Positions 1-8,203 of a DNA stretch of 29,295 nt are shown here, piece by piece. The notes under the pieces are model-generated. The model was given only the letters and a program-made list of their open reading frames with translations, ran no database searches and had not been told where the DNA came from. The position numbers were made by a program, and so were the translations under genes. Origin of the DNA: CAUZFZ01 sp963579025 (GTDB lineage Bacteria; Planctomycetota; Planctomycetia; Planctomycetales; Planctomycetaceae); assembly GCA_963579025.1 (NCBI GenBank), contig CAUZFZ010000139.1, positions 1 through 29,295 of the forward strand, written 5' to 3'. How positions within the stretch are numbered: position 1 is the first letter of the stretch; each line of letters starts with the position of its first letter.

Positions 1-112
1 CGCTGGCGCATCGGAAACTAAAAAGCATGTCCAACGATCCAGGTTTGATCCGCGGATTGTACTTCCGATCCTATGTTGCAGATTTTTTCAGATGAGCCAT
101 ACGTCAGCATAA

Positions 113-316
113 CCACCGCCACGTAAAGGGATCACGCCCCAAGCCGGTCGCGAGGTCAAGCATTTTGCCTGGGAACTCTACAACGTGAAAACCGACCGCG
201 CGGAATTGCAGAACGTCGCCGACAAGAACCCCAGGAAGGTCGAGGAGTTGCTCGCCAAATGGGAAAAATGGGCGGTGCGTGCCAAAGTCCAACCGTGGCC
301 CTATAAAACGAAATGA
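113..316 (+). pseudogene. C-terminal remnant of an arylsulfatase
   Basis: The frame ending in TGA at 314-316 encodes HFAWELYNVKTDRAELQNVA followed by a lysine- and glutamate-rich helix and a WPYKTK end. This is the usual C-terminal layout of planctomycete arylsulfatases, where a W-ELYN/D-x-x-x-DR-xEL-N-L-A motif is followed by a tryptophan-containing helix. The frame is closed upstream by a stop at 110-112. No sulfatase core (Cys/Ser-x-Pro-x-Arg) is visible before it, so only the tail survives. It could also be the last exon-like piece of a gene frameshifted by an assembly error, but a second broken sulfatase piece just downstream favours decay. Confidence 0.6.
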
Positions 317-340
317 GTGATTTCATGCGAGTCTCAGTGA

Positions 341-481
341 CAGGTGGGTCGCCTGCTCGACGCTAAACAAGCCACCCGCGTGCCGCTGATCGTTGTCGCG
401 CCGGGTATGACCCAGGCGGGCTCGGCCTGTTCGCAGCCCGTCAGCTTACTGGTCGTCTATCCGACCCTGATCGAATTGTGA
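341..481 (+). pseudogene. Internal sulfatase fragment (choline/iduronate sulfatase-like)
   Basis: Codons 341-481 read KQATRVPLIVVAPGMTQAGS and, further on, QPVSLLVVYPTLIEL. Both are hallmark strings of the central part of iduronate-2-sulfatase/choline-sulfatase-like proteins (family consensus: E-x-x-TRVPL-I-x-x-PG, then QPVSL-x-D-x-YPTL-x-EL). In this copy the usual Asp of SLLDVYPT is Val. A TGA stop follows EL directly, where functional relatives continue with CGL. Reading past it in frame to 598 gives sequence I do not recognise. The piece lacks the catalytic N-terminus and the C-terminus, so it is a relic. It comes after, not before, the tail fragment at 113-316, so the two probably derive from different genes or from a rearrangement. 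Confidence 0.7.
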
Positions 482-748
482 TGGCAGACCTGCGGCTACC
501 TGGAGACGTGGAAGGGCACCGCGGACAGCACGGGCAAACAACAGACCGGCTACTTGCTTTTCCGCACCAAGCGCTATGAACAAGCCATCGTTCGTTAGAA
601 TTCGCGAACGGCTTACGTTGGCGAGCGAAACAGCAGCCGCTCCTGCAGCAAGCAATGTCAACAGTCCGTCCAGCGGCAGCAGAACTTGTGAAGCGATACG
701 GCTAAATGCGATTGCAAGAACTGCAGCGACAATGAGCACGCGTGCCAT
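446..748 (-). CDS. Doubtful small hydrophobic protein
   Basis: A 100-codon minus-strand frame begins MARVLIVAAVLAIAFSRIAS and has a second hydrophobic stretch around residues 25-43, so it could make a small two-helix membrane protein. The hydrophobic half (about residues 1-55) lies over sequence with no other assignment. The C-terminal half lies opposite the in-frame continuation of the sulfatase fragment and has no recognisable character. No clear ribosome binding site was seen. It may be a chance frame in decaying DNA. Confidence 0.18.
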   Translation of the reverse strand: MARVLIVAAVLAIAFSRIASQVLLPLDGLLTLLAAGAAAVSLANVSRSRILTNDGLFIALGAEKQVAGLLFARAVRGALPRLQVAAGLPSQFDQGRIDDQ

Positions 749-836
749 GAAGGCAGCGCCGATCGTCCACCGGCGCGCGGCACGGACGAAAGCCTAGCTC
801 CAGTCTCCTGTCGAACCGTGGTGCTGCGGGGCCGTT

Positions 837-1964
837 GTGATGTGCGACGACGATCGAAAACGGATTCAGCGATGGTTAAGTGATTTTGTCGGCCGTCCCG
901 TGGAGTCTGTGCAGCATCTGCCGCTCAACTATCGATGGGAATTCACTCGTCGGCACCCGTACTACCAGATGTTCTGGCACGTTACTGAGCGCAACGATGA
1001 CTCCGACGCCGATGAAGAACCAGAAGCCCGATTCCAGCGTGACATGGCGGAGTTAATCCTCGCGCTGGTCAATGTCAGTGGCGCTGCCATAGCTCCGGAT
1101 ACAGAGTGGGACAATCTCAGTCCCGACGACCGCTGGCAAATCTGGAGTGAGGGAGCCCTGAGCAGAATCCAGTTGAAGGGACTGGTCGCCACATTGATTG
1201 GCACGCTCTCGCGCGACGCGCTGAGGAGCGTTTCCGCATTGTTGTGGCAGGCATCACAGATAGAAGACGGGGACACGGCTGCGGAGTACCGGCTGCTTAG
1301 ATCAGTTGTTCATGGTGAATTTCCAGACTTCGAGGGCTACCTGCCGGACTTGATCGTCACTGTTTCTCCGTCAGCTTCCGAAACGGCCATTTCGCGGGTC
1401 CTGTCGCAGGTCGTGCGCGAGTACAGGCGAGATCACCACATCGCTACGACTCGTCTACGTGTTGCCCAGTTCGATAGTTACCTGAGAGCCTGGGATTTGC
1501 GTGAAGGCTGGGAATCAGGTTCGTACCACCGGGATCGTGAGCGTCTGCTTCGTGATATTGCGGCGGAAATCGGATTGCCCGACGCGACGATCTGCGACCG
1601 CTACAAGGCCGCCTTTCGTCTGATTACCGGGCACGATTACTCACCAGAATGCTGGTGGCAGATCGTCGGCCGCTTCAAGGCTGCAGGGCTGCTTGGCGAC
1701 GGAAACGCGCCGATTTCCCGCCGTGCCGGTCGGACACGAAGTGTCGCCGGCCATTCGGAGTCGGGATTTACGTCCGAGGGCAACTTCCTGGAAGCACTTT
1801 TCCCAGGCGTTGACGATGTTGAACTCGACGTGATGAGTGACGAACTGTTCGAAGCACTTCGAACTGAGACATCCACTACCGACATCATCAAGCAGTTCGC
1901 ACTCGAGCAGACTGCACTACCTGCCATCGAGTCGCTCCGGGCTCTCCTCAAGGAGTCCGTCTGA
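837..1964 (+). CDS. Hypothetical protein, possible element cargo
   Basis: I do not recognise this 375-residue protein. It can start at GTG 837 or at the adjacent ATG 840. There is no signal peptide or membrane segment, so it is probably cytoplasmic. The first 60 residues are rich in aromatic and basic residues (RWLSDFVGRPVESVQHLPLN, then YYQMFWHVTERND), followed by an acidic patch near residue 60 and predominantly helical-looking sequence. A Trp/His/Arg-rich segment (about residues 215-290, containing GWESGSYHRDRERLL and GHDYSPECWWQIVGRF) looks like a compact folded unit. The C-terminus is Asp/Glu-rich and ends in a leucine-containing helix. It lies 160 bp upstream of an excisionase-like gene and the integrase in the same direction, so it may be cargo or a regulator of the element. 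Function is unknown. Confidence 0.8.
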   Translation: MMCDDDRKRIQRWLSDFVGRPVESVQHLPLNYRWEFTRRHPYYQMFWHVTERNDDSDADEEPEARFQRDMAELILALVNVSGAAIAPDTEWDNLSPDDRWQIWSEGALSRIQLKGLVATLIGTLSRDALRSVSALLWQASQIEDGDTAAEYRLLRSVVHGEFPDFEGYLPDLIVTVSPSASETAISRVLSQVVREYRRDHHIATTRLRVAQFDSYLRAWDLREGWESGSYHRDRERLLRDIAAEIGLPDATICDRYKAAFRLITGHDYSPECWWQIVGRFKAAGLLGDGNAPISRRAGRTRSVAGHSESGFTSEGNFLEALFPGVDDVELDVMSDELFEALRTETSTTDIIKQFALEQTALPAIESLRALLKESV

Positions 1965-2123
1965 GTCGCCGGCTCGCAGTTCAGGTTTGCTCCTCGCGAG
2001 TTGTCGTCCCGCGCCATCCTGGGAGACAGCTTCGCAGCCTCCGAAATAACGTCGGCCTTATCTCGGAACTCGAAGAATCGGGGGGAACCCCGAACTCGAC
2101 TTCTGAGCACAGGGAACGACGGG

Positions 2124-2387
2124 ATGGTTGTAGAACGGACTGAGGAACCTGATCGACAGCTTCTGACGATCACCGAATTGAGCGAGCGATCTCGCTTGTC
2201 AGTCACACAGCTTCGCCGGCTGGTGAAAGCCGGACGGATTCCCTTTCTCCAGCCCGGCGGTCGCGGCGGCAAGCTGCTGTTCCGACTGGACACTTTGCTC
2301 GCTGCGAACGAGCCCCCCAAATCACCGCATTCAGAACCGAAGGTCCCGCCGCACTGCGGACGGAAGCCGGACTGGATGCAGCCCTGA
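2124..2387 (+). CDS. Excisionase-like helix-turn-helix DNA-binding protein
   Basis: An 87-residue protein whose core LLTITELSERSRLSVTQLRR, then LVKAGRIPFLQPGGRGGKLLFRLD, is the winged helix-turn-helix of the excisionase/MerR-like family (Pfam HTH_17 type): a helix pair, then a wing with an Arg/Lys pattern and a terminal F-R-x-D. Such proteins bind attachment-site DNA and bias the recombinase toward excision, or repress it. The ATG at 2124 is preferred because an AGGGAA stretch lies about 10 bases upstream. The same frame is open back to 2001, but that extension has no domain character. It ends 11 bases before the integrase start, so the two are probably one transcript. The C-terminal tail is Pro/His rich and unremarkable. 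Confidence 0.8.
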   Translation: MVVERTEEPDRQLLTITELSERSRLSVTQLRRLVKAGRIPFLQPGGRGGKLLFRLDTLLAANEPPKSPHSEPKVPPHCGRKPDWMQP

Positions 2388-2398
2388 CCACCGCTTTC

Positions 2399-3631
2399 AT
2401 GGAGCCACTGATGCCCGCACGTAAGAAGCACGACCACATCAACTGCCAGTACTTCAAATGGCGACTCTTTCAACGAAACGGTGTCTGGTACGCGGACAGC
2501 CGCTTCGAACATCTCAATCTCGGAAAGCACTCGCTCGGGACACGTGACAAGAATGAAGCCGAGGCCAACCTCAGAAAGCTCGATTATCGGAAGGCGATCG
2601 AGCATGGACTGGCGAGAGACACCGGAGTCGACCCGGACAATCGGCTGGAGATTACGCGGGGCTGGGAGCTGTACCTCAAATGGTGCAAGCGTCCTGAAGT
2701 CATGGGCGGAGTTTGCGGGAGGACCTTTAAAAAGTACCGCCGAAGCAGCGAATTGCACCAGGAATTCTGTTCCGCAAACCGGATTCGGTTCTGGAACGAC
2801 TTTGGGAAGGAAGACCTTGAATCTTACGGCAGAGAGCTGAGTCCGCGGTACGCCGATCGGTCCCTCTACTTTGAGTTGACTGAGATTAAGACCGTCATGA
2901 ACTGGCTAATGGACGAGAAACTCCTTCCGCGCGAAGCAGGTTTCCGATTCCGCCTGTCAAAGCCGGACGGCAGTGACACTCACTGCTACCAGCGTCACGA
3001 AGTGCTCGCGATGCTCACTTTGTGTTCCGAGCAGCAAGACCTTGGATGGCTCAATAACATCATCCGAGTGCTGGCCTGCACCGGATTGAGAATCGGTGAA
3101 CTTGCCGGCCTGAGATGGACTGACATCGACCTTGAGTCAAACACCATTCGTCTGACCGACGAGCGAGCCAGCAAGAAGAGATCAGACATGAGCACCGCTC
3201 GCCGAACCAAGGGTAAACGAGACCGAACAATCCCTTTGCATCCGGACATCAGACCGCTACTCGACACGCTACCTCGACGAAGTCACGGACGAGTCCTTAC
3301 CGGACCGAAATGTGGAATGGTGAAACCTGACCGAGCGAGAGAGAAGTTTGTCGACCACATCATTGAAGCCCTCAAGACCCGCTTTCCAACGCCGAAAGGT
3401 GAATTAGGATTCGAGCACGCCCGCTTCCATTCGTTCAGGCACTTTTTCGTTTCGCAGGCATTCATTGCCGGGGCGACAGAAGCCGAGATCATGTCGTGGG
3501 TCGGGCACCGCGATTCCAAGACGGTTGCACTCTACCGGCATCTTGGAAACAAGGATGTGCAGCGGAAGATGCAACAAATCAACTTCATCAGGCCGGACAT
3601 GAAACTGGATGGTCCAGAAGAAGCGGCCTGA
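2399..3631 (+). CDS. Tyrosine recombinase (phage-type integrase)
   Basis: This 410-residue site-specific recombinase breaks and rejoins DNA through a 3'-phosphotyrosine. The catalytic set is complete: Arg231 in CTGLRIGELAGLRW, a probable beta-hairpin Lys271 in TKGKRDRTIPL, His344 and Arg347 in HSFRHFF, His370 in WVGHRDSK, and nucleophile Tyr379 in ALYRHL. The N-terminal 180 residues contain an arm-binding-like region and a SAM-like core-binding domain. ATG 2411 (MPARKKHDH) is a plausible alternative start. The gene follows an excisionase-like gene by 11 bp and stops 180 bp from the 3' end of a tRNA-Ser. That is the usual position for an integrase next to its attachment site. The frame is intact, so the enzyme may be functional. 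Confidence 0.95.
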   Translation: MEPLMPARKKHDHINCQYFKWRLFQRNGVWYADSRFEHLNLGKHSLGTRDKNEAEANLRKLDYRKAIEHGLARDTGVDPDNRLEITRGWELYLKWCKRPEVMGGVCGRTFKKYRRSSELHQEFCSANRIRFWNDFGKEDLESYGRELSPRYADRSLYFELTEIKTVMNWLMDEKLLPREAGFRFRLSKPDGSDTHCYQRHEVLAMLTLCSEQQDLGWLNNIIRVLACTGLRIGELAGLRWTDIDLESNTIRLTDERASKKRSDMSTARRTKGKRDRTIPLHPDIRPLLDTLPRRSHGRVLTGPKCGMVKPDRAREKFVDHIIEALKTRFPTPKGELGFEHARFHSFRHFFVSQAFIAGATEAEIMSWVGHRDSKTVALYRHLGNKDVQRKMQQINFIRPDMKLDGPEEAA

Positions 3632-3716
3632 CTTTGGTGAAGAGATGCCCGTCAGCCCGGGCGCATCACGAACGGCGTTTGCAGATGACCCGCAACGTGC
3701 CTGTCACTCTTCTGAT

Positions 3717-3748
3717 TGTCCCATTGAATGTCCCAATTGATTGGGACA
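3717..3748. repeat. TGTCCCA boxes, candidate recombinase arm or core sites
   Basis: Two direct copies of TGTCCCA at 3717-3723 and 3729-3735 have starts 12 bp apart and are followed by an inverted copy at 3742-3748. The second and third copies form a perfect 9-bp inverted repeat (TGTCCCAAT-TG-ATTGGGACA, 3729-3748). They lie between the integrase stop and the tRNA-Ser 3' end, where the attachment site of a tRNA-integrating element and its arm-binding sites are expected. The assignment to recombinase binding is inferred from position and symmetry only. Confidence 0.45.
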
Positions 3749-3750
3749 AT

Positions 3751-3798
3751 GAAAAACCGCCCCGCAAACCTCTTGTTTTCAAGGGTTTGCGAGGCGGT
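3751..3798 (-). terminator. Intrinsic terminator of the tRNA-Ser gene
   Basis: On the minus strand, 12 bases past the tRNA 3' end, a long hairpin forms: ACCGCC-CCGCAAACC on one arm (from 3756) pairs with GGGTTTGCG-AGGCGGT on the other (to 3798), with one mismatch. It is followed by TTTTTC. A strong GC stem plus a T-run is a classic Rho-independent terminator. Because it sits between the tRNA and the integrase, any integration left the tRNA transcription unit complete. Confidence 0.85.
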
Positions 3799-3808
3799 CG
3801 GGATTAAA

Positions 3809-3897
<89 letters not shown>

Positions 3898-4160
3898 GAG
3901 TCGCGTCGCAATTCCGCTTGCGGTCGATCCACTCCCGTGGCCGAGCTGGCAGTCTTGTTCATGCTGTGGTCGGAAGTGAAAGGGCCGCTGCGATTTGTCG
4001 TCGCAGGGGAAGGGCTTTCACCTGGTGACTCAGCTCAAAGGACAATCTGCCGGATTGGATCGAATCCGCGTCAAACGCGAACATACCCCGGAACTGACTC
4101 CGAAGTGGGCGCATTCTGGCGACCTGACGCGATTGGATCAACGGCGAACAGTTGATCAAT

Positions 4161-4781
4161 TCAGTCGCTCGTACCCGACCGCCCGCTCCACCAGTCGGGC
4201 TCGCGGAAGACCTGTTCGACGGGTAGCGAGAATCCCGCGAGAATCGAATCGCAGCCGGGTTCGCTCGTCCAGCCGGCAGTGCCGCCGAGCATGTCCGCGG
4301 ACGAAAGCACGAGTGGCTCGGCCTGGCTGGTCTGGACCGTGATACTCTGTTGCTTGGGATCAACGACCCAGACCACAGTGACGCCACGTTCCAGGTATTG
4401 TTGAATCCGTCCGGGCACCAGACGTTTCCGGTCAGGAGTCGACGGAACTTCGACAACCAGCGCTGGACAGGATCCAGTAATCGTTTTGTCCATCTCGGCC
4501 CAGCCGTCACCAGCAACGAAGTAGCTGATTGGCGGGCAGCAGACGGTGTCCGGGCACCGACTCAGGATCAGGCCCAGTTCGAAGCAGGCATGGCCGGTGC
4601 GAGTTTGCTCGATCCAGTCGGCCAGGGCTTTCGAGAGGTTCAGAACGACCGTGCCGTGCGCGGTCTCGGGTGGGTGTAGCGAGACCGCCTCGCCACAAAT
4701 GAGTTCTGACCATTGCCCCCCATCGGGCAGTTCATACCGGTGCTCTGCAAATTCTTCCGCGGTCATGCTGCGAGCGATCAT
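4161..4781 (-). CDS. Uma2-family (DUF820) putative endonuclease, substituted active site
   Basis: A protein of about 206 residues of the Uma2 family, which has the PD-(D/E)xK nuclease fold and is abundant in planctomycetes and cyanobacteria. The family signs are MTAEEFAEHRYELPDGGQWS near the start, SRCPDTV in the middle, VVEVPSTPD, then QQYLERGVTVVWVVDPKQQS. In typical members the second motif is R-A-P-D-V-A-F; here it is CPPISYF, so the catalytic Asp is Pro. The Lys that follows the EVxSPSD motif by 14 residues is Arg. The enzyme may therefore be inactive. The longest frame starts with TTG at 4811; ATG 4781 or ATG 4766 are more likely starts. It stands alone, facing away from flanking non-coding DNA. 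The in vivo role of Uma2 proteins is not established. Confidence 0.85.
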   Translation of the reverse strand: MIARSMTAEEFAEHRYELPDGGQWSELICGEAVSLHPPETAHGTVVLNLSKALADWIEQTRTGHACFELGLILSRCPDTVCCPPISYFVAGDGWAEMDKTITGSCPALVVEVPSTPDRKRLVPGRIQQYLERGVTVVWVVDPKQQSITVQTSQAEPLVLSSADMLGGTAGWTSEPGCDSILAGFSLPVEQVFREPDWWSGRSGTSD

Positions 4782-5182
4782 CGGACGGCTGTTCCAGGTG
4801 AGATCGATCAAGGGTCAGGCAGACTGAATGACGAGACGCTGTTGCCAGCGCGCATGGTAAACCAGGAACGGGGTGGGGGTGTACCGGGAGAGTGGCAGTC
4901 GTTTCGAAGGCAGATCAGCCGAGAAACTCGCACAGGATGAGTGCGGACATTCGACGATCGCATCGCGCCCGCAAGGCGGTGGGCGGCACCCACCTGTAGC
5001 GCAGCAGTCCCCCGCGGAGCCGCCTCTCAGGTACAGTCGCCAGGAAACAGCTCGTGCGCGTGTCGCACGCGGCTGCAACGGTCCCTCGGGAGCGGAGCAG
5101 ACGGCGTGGCAATCAGGCAGCGCAAGCTGCCCTCAAGCGATTACGACCACTACAACAGGCTGTCGTTCGCGAGCGGTCAGGC
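4782..5182. other. Stretch without a convincing gene
   Basis: About 400 bp between the Uma2 gene and a small membrane protein gene. All reading frames here have no recognisable domain, are Arg/Ser/Pro rich, and lack ribosome binding sites. No strong terminator, tRNA or repeat was seen. Promoter elements for the minus-strand Uma2 gene should lie in its left part, but none stands out. Confidence 0.5.
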
Positions 5183-5395
5183 TCAGCGATCGTTAGATCG
5201 AACTCGAACAGCGGCCGGTCGCCGCGTCGACTTTTCCAGACGATGCATCTCCCAGGCGAAAATGCCCGAAGTGATGGCCTGGATGCCGATGTACATGAGA
5301 ATCGCCGGGCCGTGCAGCAGCAGGCAGGCGACCGTCCAAGTGATCAGACCACCGACAAGCAGGAGAGCAAGGTGCGAGGTGGTTTTGCCGTTCAT
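5183..5395 (-). CDS. Small two-helix membrane protein
   Basis: A protein of 70 residues (79 if started at ATG 5422) with two clear hydrophobic segments, LALLLVGGLITWTVACLLL and AILMYIGIQAITSGIFAW, joined by a short loop, followed by a basic tail (RLEKSTRRPAAVRVRSNDR). That charge layout suggests an inner-membrane hairpin with the tail in the cytoplasm. The ATG at 5395 gives a short polar N-terminus (MNGKTTSH) before helix 1 and looks more natural than the upstream ATG, but no strong ribosome binding site separates them. It has no neighbours within 400 bp on either side, and I do not recognise its family. Confidence 0.5.
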   Translation of the reverse strand: MNGKTTSHLALLLVGGLITWTVACLLLHGPAILMYIGIQAITSGIFAWEMHRLEKSTRRPAAVRVRSNDR

Positions 5396-5422
5396 GGCAG
5401 ATTCCGAAAGCAGAAGGAACAT

Positions 5423-6092
5423 GGATGCACGCAGGACGTGCTTGTAGACGACTGGTCACGAGACCGCTGCCACATCTGGCGTTTGCAACCAGATCCAGCA
5501 ACGAGTCCATAGCGGGATGACATTGCCCCCCAGAGGCGGGCGAGTTTCTGTTTCCACCGCAATGTTCGAGCCAAGGCCGAGGAGATCACGCGAAGTGATC
5601 TCGATTCGTCACATGGTTCGTACCGGGCAGCGGTGAAACTTAGGGCGAGAATTGGCACGTGGTGTGGATGTGGGGTGGGATTCCCGCCAGTCCGTTGGTT
5701 GAAGTATCGACCGACGGGAAGGAACGGGTTTGTCCGAATCGGGATAGTTGGTTGGGGAATTACTGATTTTTCTTCAGGCGGGCCTGGGTGGAGAGGAGCG
5801 ACTGCATCCGTGAGTCACCGTTGTTTCAGGCCGTGTTGCCGGTGGGGCGCGAATAAGACAAACAGTCGCGATTCATGGCAACCCATTCGTGAGCCAATTT
5901 GACCGTCGTTTTCGAGAAAACAGCAAACTCTTTCGTAACCGGTGCGATCGGAGCAGACGACAGGCTGGCCACCCTGTCGTGTGACTCCTCTTTGGGCCGA
6001 GCGATGACTCAATCAGCACTCTCGGCAACGAATCATCCGCAAACTTGCAGGGCAGACGTTTGCAGGCTGGATCGTCGCCGCGCCGATCTAAA
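5423..6092. other. Long intergenic stretch
   Basis: About 670 bp with no frame that I can support as coding. It contains a 14-bp palindrome GTTTTCGAGAAAAC at 5908-5921 and otherwise mixed, unstructured sequence. The end of the stretch must carry the promoter of the downstream AarF/UbiB gene. Its T/G-rich part around 5650-5760 is compositionally different from the coding regions nearby. Confidence 0.5.
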
Positions 6093-7844
6093 ATGACAGA
6101 GTCCGTCTGCAGTCACCTCACGCATGCGATTACGGCCGGATACGCCCAACCCCCACTCTCCAGCAGGTCCCGTCTGATCGTGGAAGCGCGACCCCTGAGA
6201 TTCATTCGAAACCTCGGACGCATGCGACAGATCGTCAGCGTGCTGTTTAATCATGGATTCGGAGATCTCGTCGAACGGCTGCAGATCGGCGGATACGTGC
6301 GGTGGGGCCGCCGCGTCCTGCTGAAACGCCGCGAGCCTCAATCGCCGCTGTCGCGGGCTCAACGGATTCGCCTGGCACTTGAGAGCCTTGGCCCGACGTT
6401 CATCAAATTTGGTCAAGTTGTGAGCACCCGTCCGGACCTCGTGCCGGCCGATGTGACCGAAGAACTGAAGGAGTTGCGGGAAAATGTCCCCCCGTTTCCG
6501 TCCGAGAAGGCCCGGGAACTCGTCGAATGGGAACTTGGTCAGACGTTGGGCGCCGCGTTCGCGGATTTCGATAAGGAGCCGCTGGCCGCCGGTTCGCTGG
6601 CTCAAGTCCATCGAGCCCGACACGCCGATGGGTCGCTATTGGCCGTCAAAGTGCTGCGTCCGGACATCCGAGCGGAAATCGAGCGTGACCTGTCGCTGAT
6701 GCACGAGCTGGCCGTGCTGGTCGATCGGTACATCCCCGAGGCGCGCGTCTTCGACCCACTCGGCCTGGTGACCCACTTTTCACGCACGGTGCGTCGTGAG
6801 CTGAATCTGTCCCGCGAAGCGCGGACTCTGGAAGAGTTCGAACGACTGTTCCGACGCGACGCGACGCTGCACGTTCCGAAGGTTTACCGCGAGCAGTCGT
6901 CTGACGGCGTCCTGACCATGGAATTCATCGACGGCCTGCGAGTCGATGACCCGGAGCAGCTTGCCGCCGCCGGCATCGACACGAAGGCGTTGGCGGCGAA
7001 CGGAGCCCGCATTTTCCTGCGACAGGCCTTCGAACTGGGCGTGTTTCACGGCGATCCGCATCCGGGCAACATGCGAGTCATGCCCGACGGTTCACTCTGC
7101 CTGCTCGATTACGGCATGATCGGCATGCTGGAAGAACCCACGCGCGACCTGCTGATCGATCTGCTGGTGGCGATCGTCAAACGCGATCCGACGAAGGCTG
7201 TACGAGTCGTCCAGAAAATCGGCCAGACAGATGAGGACGTCGACCTGCCACTGTTGCGTGCGGATGTGCGCGATTTCATCGAGACCTACTACAGCGTGGA
7301 ACTCAGCCGGCTGAACATCGGCAACCTGCTGAATGATTTCATCACCGTCCTGATGACGCACGGAATTCGTATCCCCGGCGACCTGATGCTGCTGATCCGG
7401 GCACTGGTCTCTCTGGAGGGAGTCGGCCGCACGCTCGATCCGGAATTCAACCTGGCGGGTGTCCTGCAACCGTTCGTCGAATCAGCCATCAAACAGCGTT
7501 ACAGCCCCGGACGAATCGCGTCGGATGTGGTCCACGAGCTGAAGACATTTGGCGAACTGGCCCATCAGGTTCCGAGGTCTCTCGGCCGGACGCTGGAGAA
7601 GCTCAGCAACGACGACCTGCGAATCCAGCTCGAGCACCGGCACATCGACCACCTGATCAACGAAGTGGACCGCTCCAGCAACCGCATCGTGATCAGCCTG
7701 ATCCTGTCGGCCCTGATCGTGGCCTCCGCCCTGATCCTCCGCAGCGGAAACAACGAGTGGTGGCTCAGCGTCCCGGTCTATGTCGTCTCAAGCCTGCTCG
7801 GCATCTGGCTGATCTACGGAGTATTCCGCAGCGGCCGACTGTGA
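6093..7844 (+). CDS. ABC1/AarF/UbiB-family atypical kinase
   Basis: A 583-residue member of the ADCK/UbiB family of membrane-associated atypical protein-kinase-like ATPases. In other bacteria these assist quinone biosynthesis or lipid homeostasis; planctomycetes use menaquinone, so the exact substrate here is unknown. The KxGQ signature is K105-F-G-Q108, preceded by ESLGPTFI and followed by STRPDLVP. The Ala-rich nucleotide loop is LAAGSLAQVHRA, with the ATP-site lysine in LLAVKVLRP. The catalytic loop is HGDPHPGN (319-326), and the metal Asp is D339 in LLDYG. Two C-terminal transmembrane helices (IVISLILSALIVASALIL and WLSVPVYVVSSLLGIWLIYG) anchor it. ATG 6093 is preferred over 6045 because the intervening 16 codons are Arg-rich and unlike the family. 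It is transcribed alone. Confidence 0.93.
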   Translation: MTESVCSHLTHAITAGYAQPPLSSRSRLIVEARPLRFIRNLGRMRQIVSVLFNHGFGDLVERLQIGGYVRWGRRVLLKRREPQSPLSRAQRIRLALESLGPTFIKFGQVVSTRPDLVPADVTEELKELRENVPPFPSEKARELVEWELGQTLGAAFADFDKEPLAAGSLAQVHRARHADGSLLAVKVLRPDIRAEIERDLSLMHELAVLVDRYIPEARVFDPLGLVTHFSRTVRRELNLSREARTLEEFERLFRRDATLHVPKVYREQSSDGVLTMEFIDGLRVDDPEQLAAAGIDTKALAANGARIFLRQAFELGVFHGDPHPGNMRVMPDGSLCLLDYGMIGMLEEPTRDLLIDLLVAIVKRDPTKAVRVVQKIGQTDEDVDLPLLRADVRDFIETYYSVELSRLNIGNLLNDFITVLMTHGIRIPGDLMLLIRALVSLEGVGRTLDPEFNLAGVLQPFVESAIKQRYSPGRIASDVVHELKTFGELAHQVPRSLGRTLEKLSNDDLRIQLEHRHIDHLINEVDRSSNRIVISLILSALIVASALILRSGNNEWWLSVPVYVVSSLLGIWLIYGVFRSGRL

Positions 7845-8203
7845 CAACGAGGTCTTCACCGGTTGTGGCTGGGTCTCCCGACCCCACGACCTGCATGTTG
7901 TGGGCGGGTCTCCTGACCCGGCCACCTGCGTGACTGTAGGTCTCCCCGATTCCTGCCCAGTATTGGCGACCGAAGTCGCCGGGCTTCCGTCGCTCCATAT
8001 GGTGGCACGGGTTAATCCTGACTCGTCATGTGGGTGAACTCGCTTGCTCGCAACCGAGGCGGTGAAGTCGTAAGAGGCTGCTGACGTCTCTCACAAGCTA
8101 CTCTCTGGGAGCCGTCCGGACACTTGTGGTAAAGCGCCGAGTCGAATACGCGTGTAGCTGTAAAATTAAGAGTCGGAGCTTCCGAAAAACACGAGGTGTT
8201 GCG
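7845..8203. other. Spacer between AarF/UbiB gene and TIR-kinase gene
   Basis: About 360 bp without a gene. The first 100 bp hold the GGGTCTCC(C/T)GACCC units. The remainder should hold the TIR-kinase promoter. The last 60 bp are AT-richer (around TGTAAAATTAAGAG, 8158-8171), but no promoter hexamers can be assigned with confidence. The ribosome binding site ACGAGG lies just before ATG 8204. Confidence 0.5.
7871..7920. repeat. Short palindromic repeat GGGTCTCC(C/T)GACCC, two copies
   Basis: GGGTCTCCCGACCCC (7871-7885) and GGGTCTCCTGACCCG (7906-7920) are near-identical short units in the spacer after the AarF/UbiB gene. Each is partly self-complementary (GGGTC...GACCC), and a degraded third unit GGTCTCCCCGAT follows near 7940. 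They could act as a weak terminator for the upstream gene or belong to a dispersed intergenic repeat family. Confidence 0.5.

Noticed and set aside
1637..2758. 373-codon minus-strand frame
   Set aside because: It runs across the 375-residue protein, the excisionase-like gene and the integrase start, and has no domain pattern.
5908..5921. GTTTTCGAGAAAAC palindrome as an operator
   Set aside because: It is 170 bp upstream of the nearest start codon, short, and without any partner site, so it may be chance.
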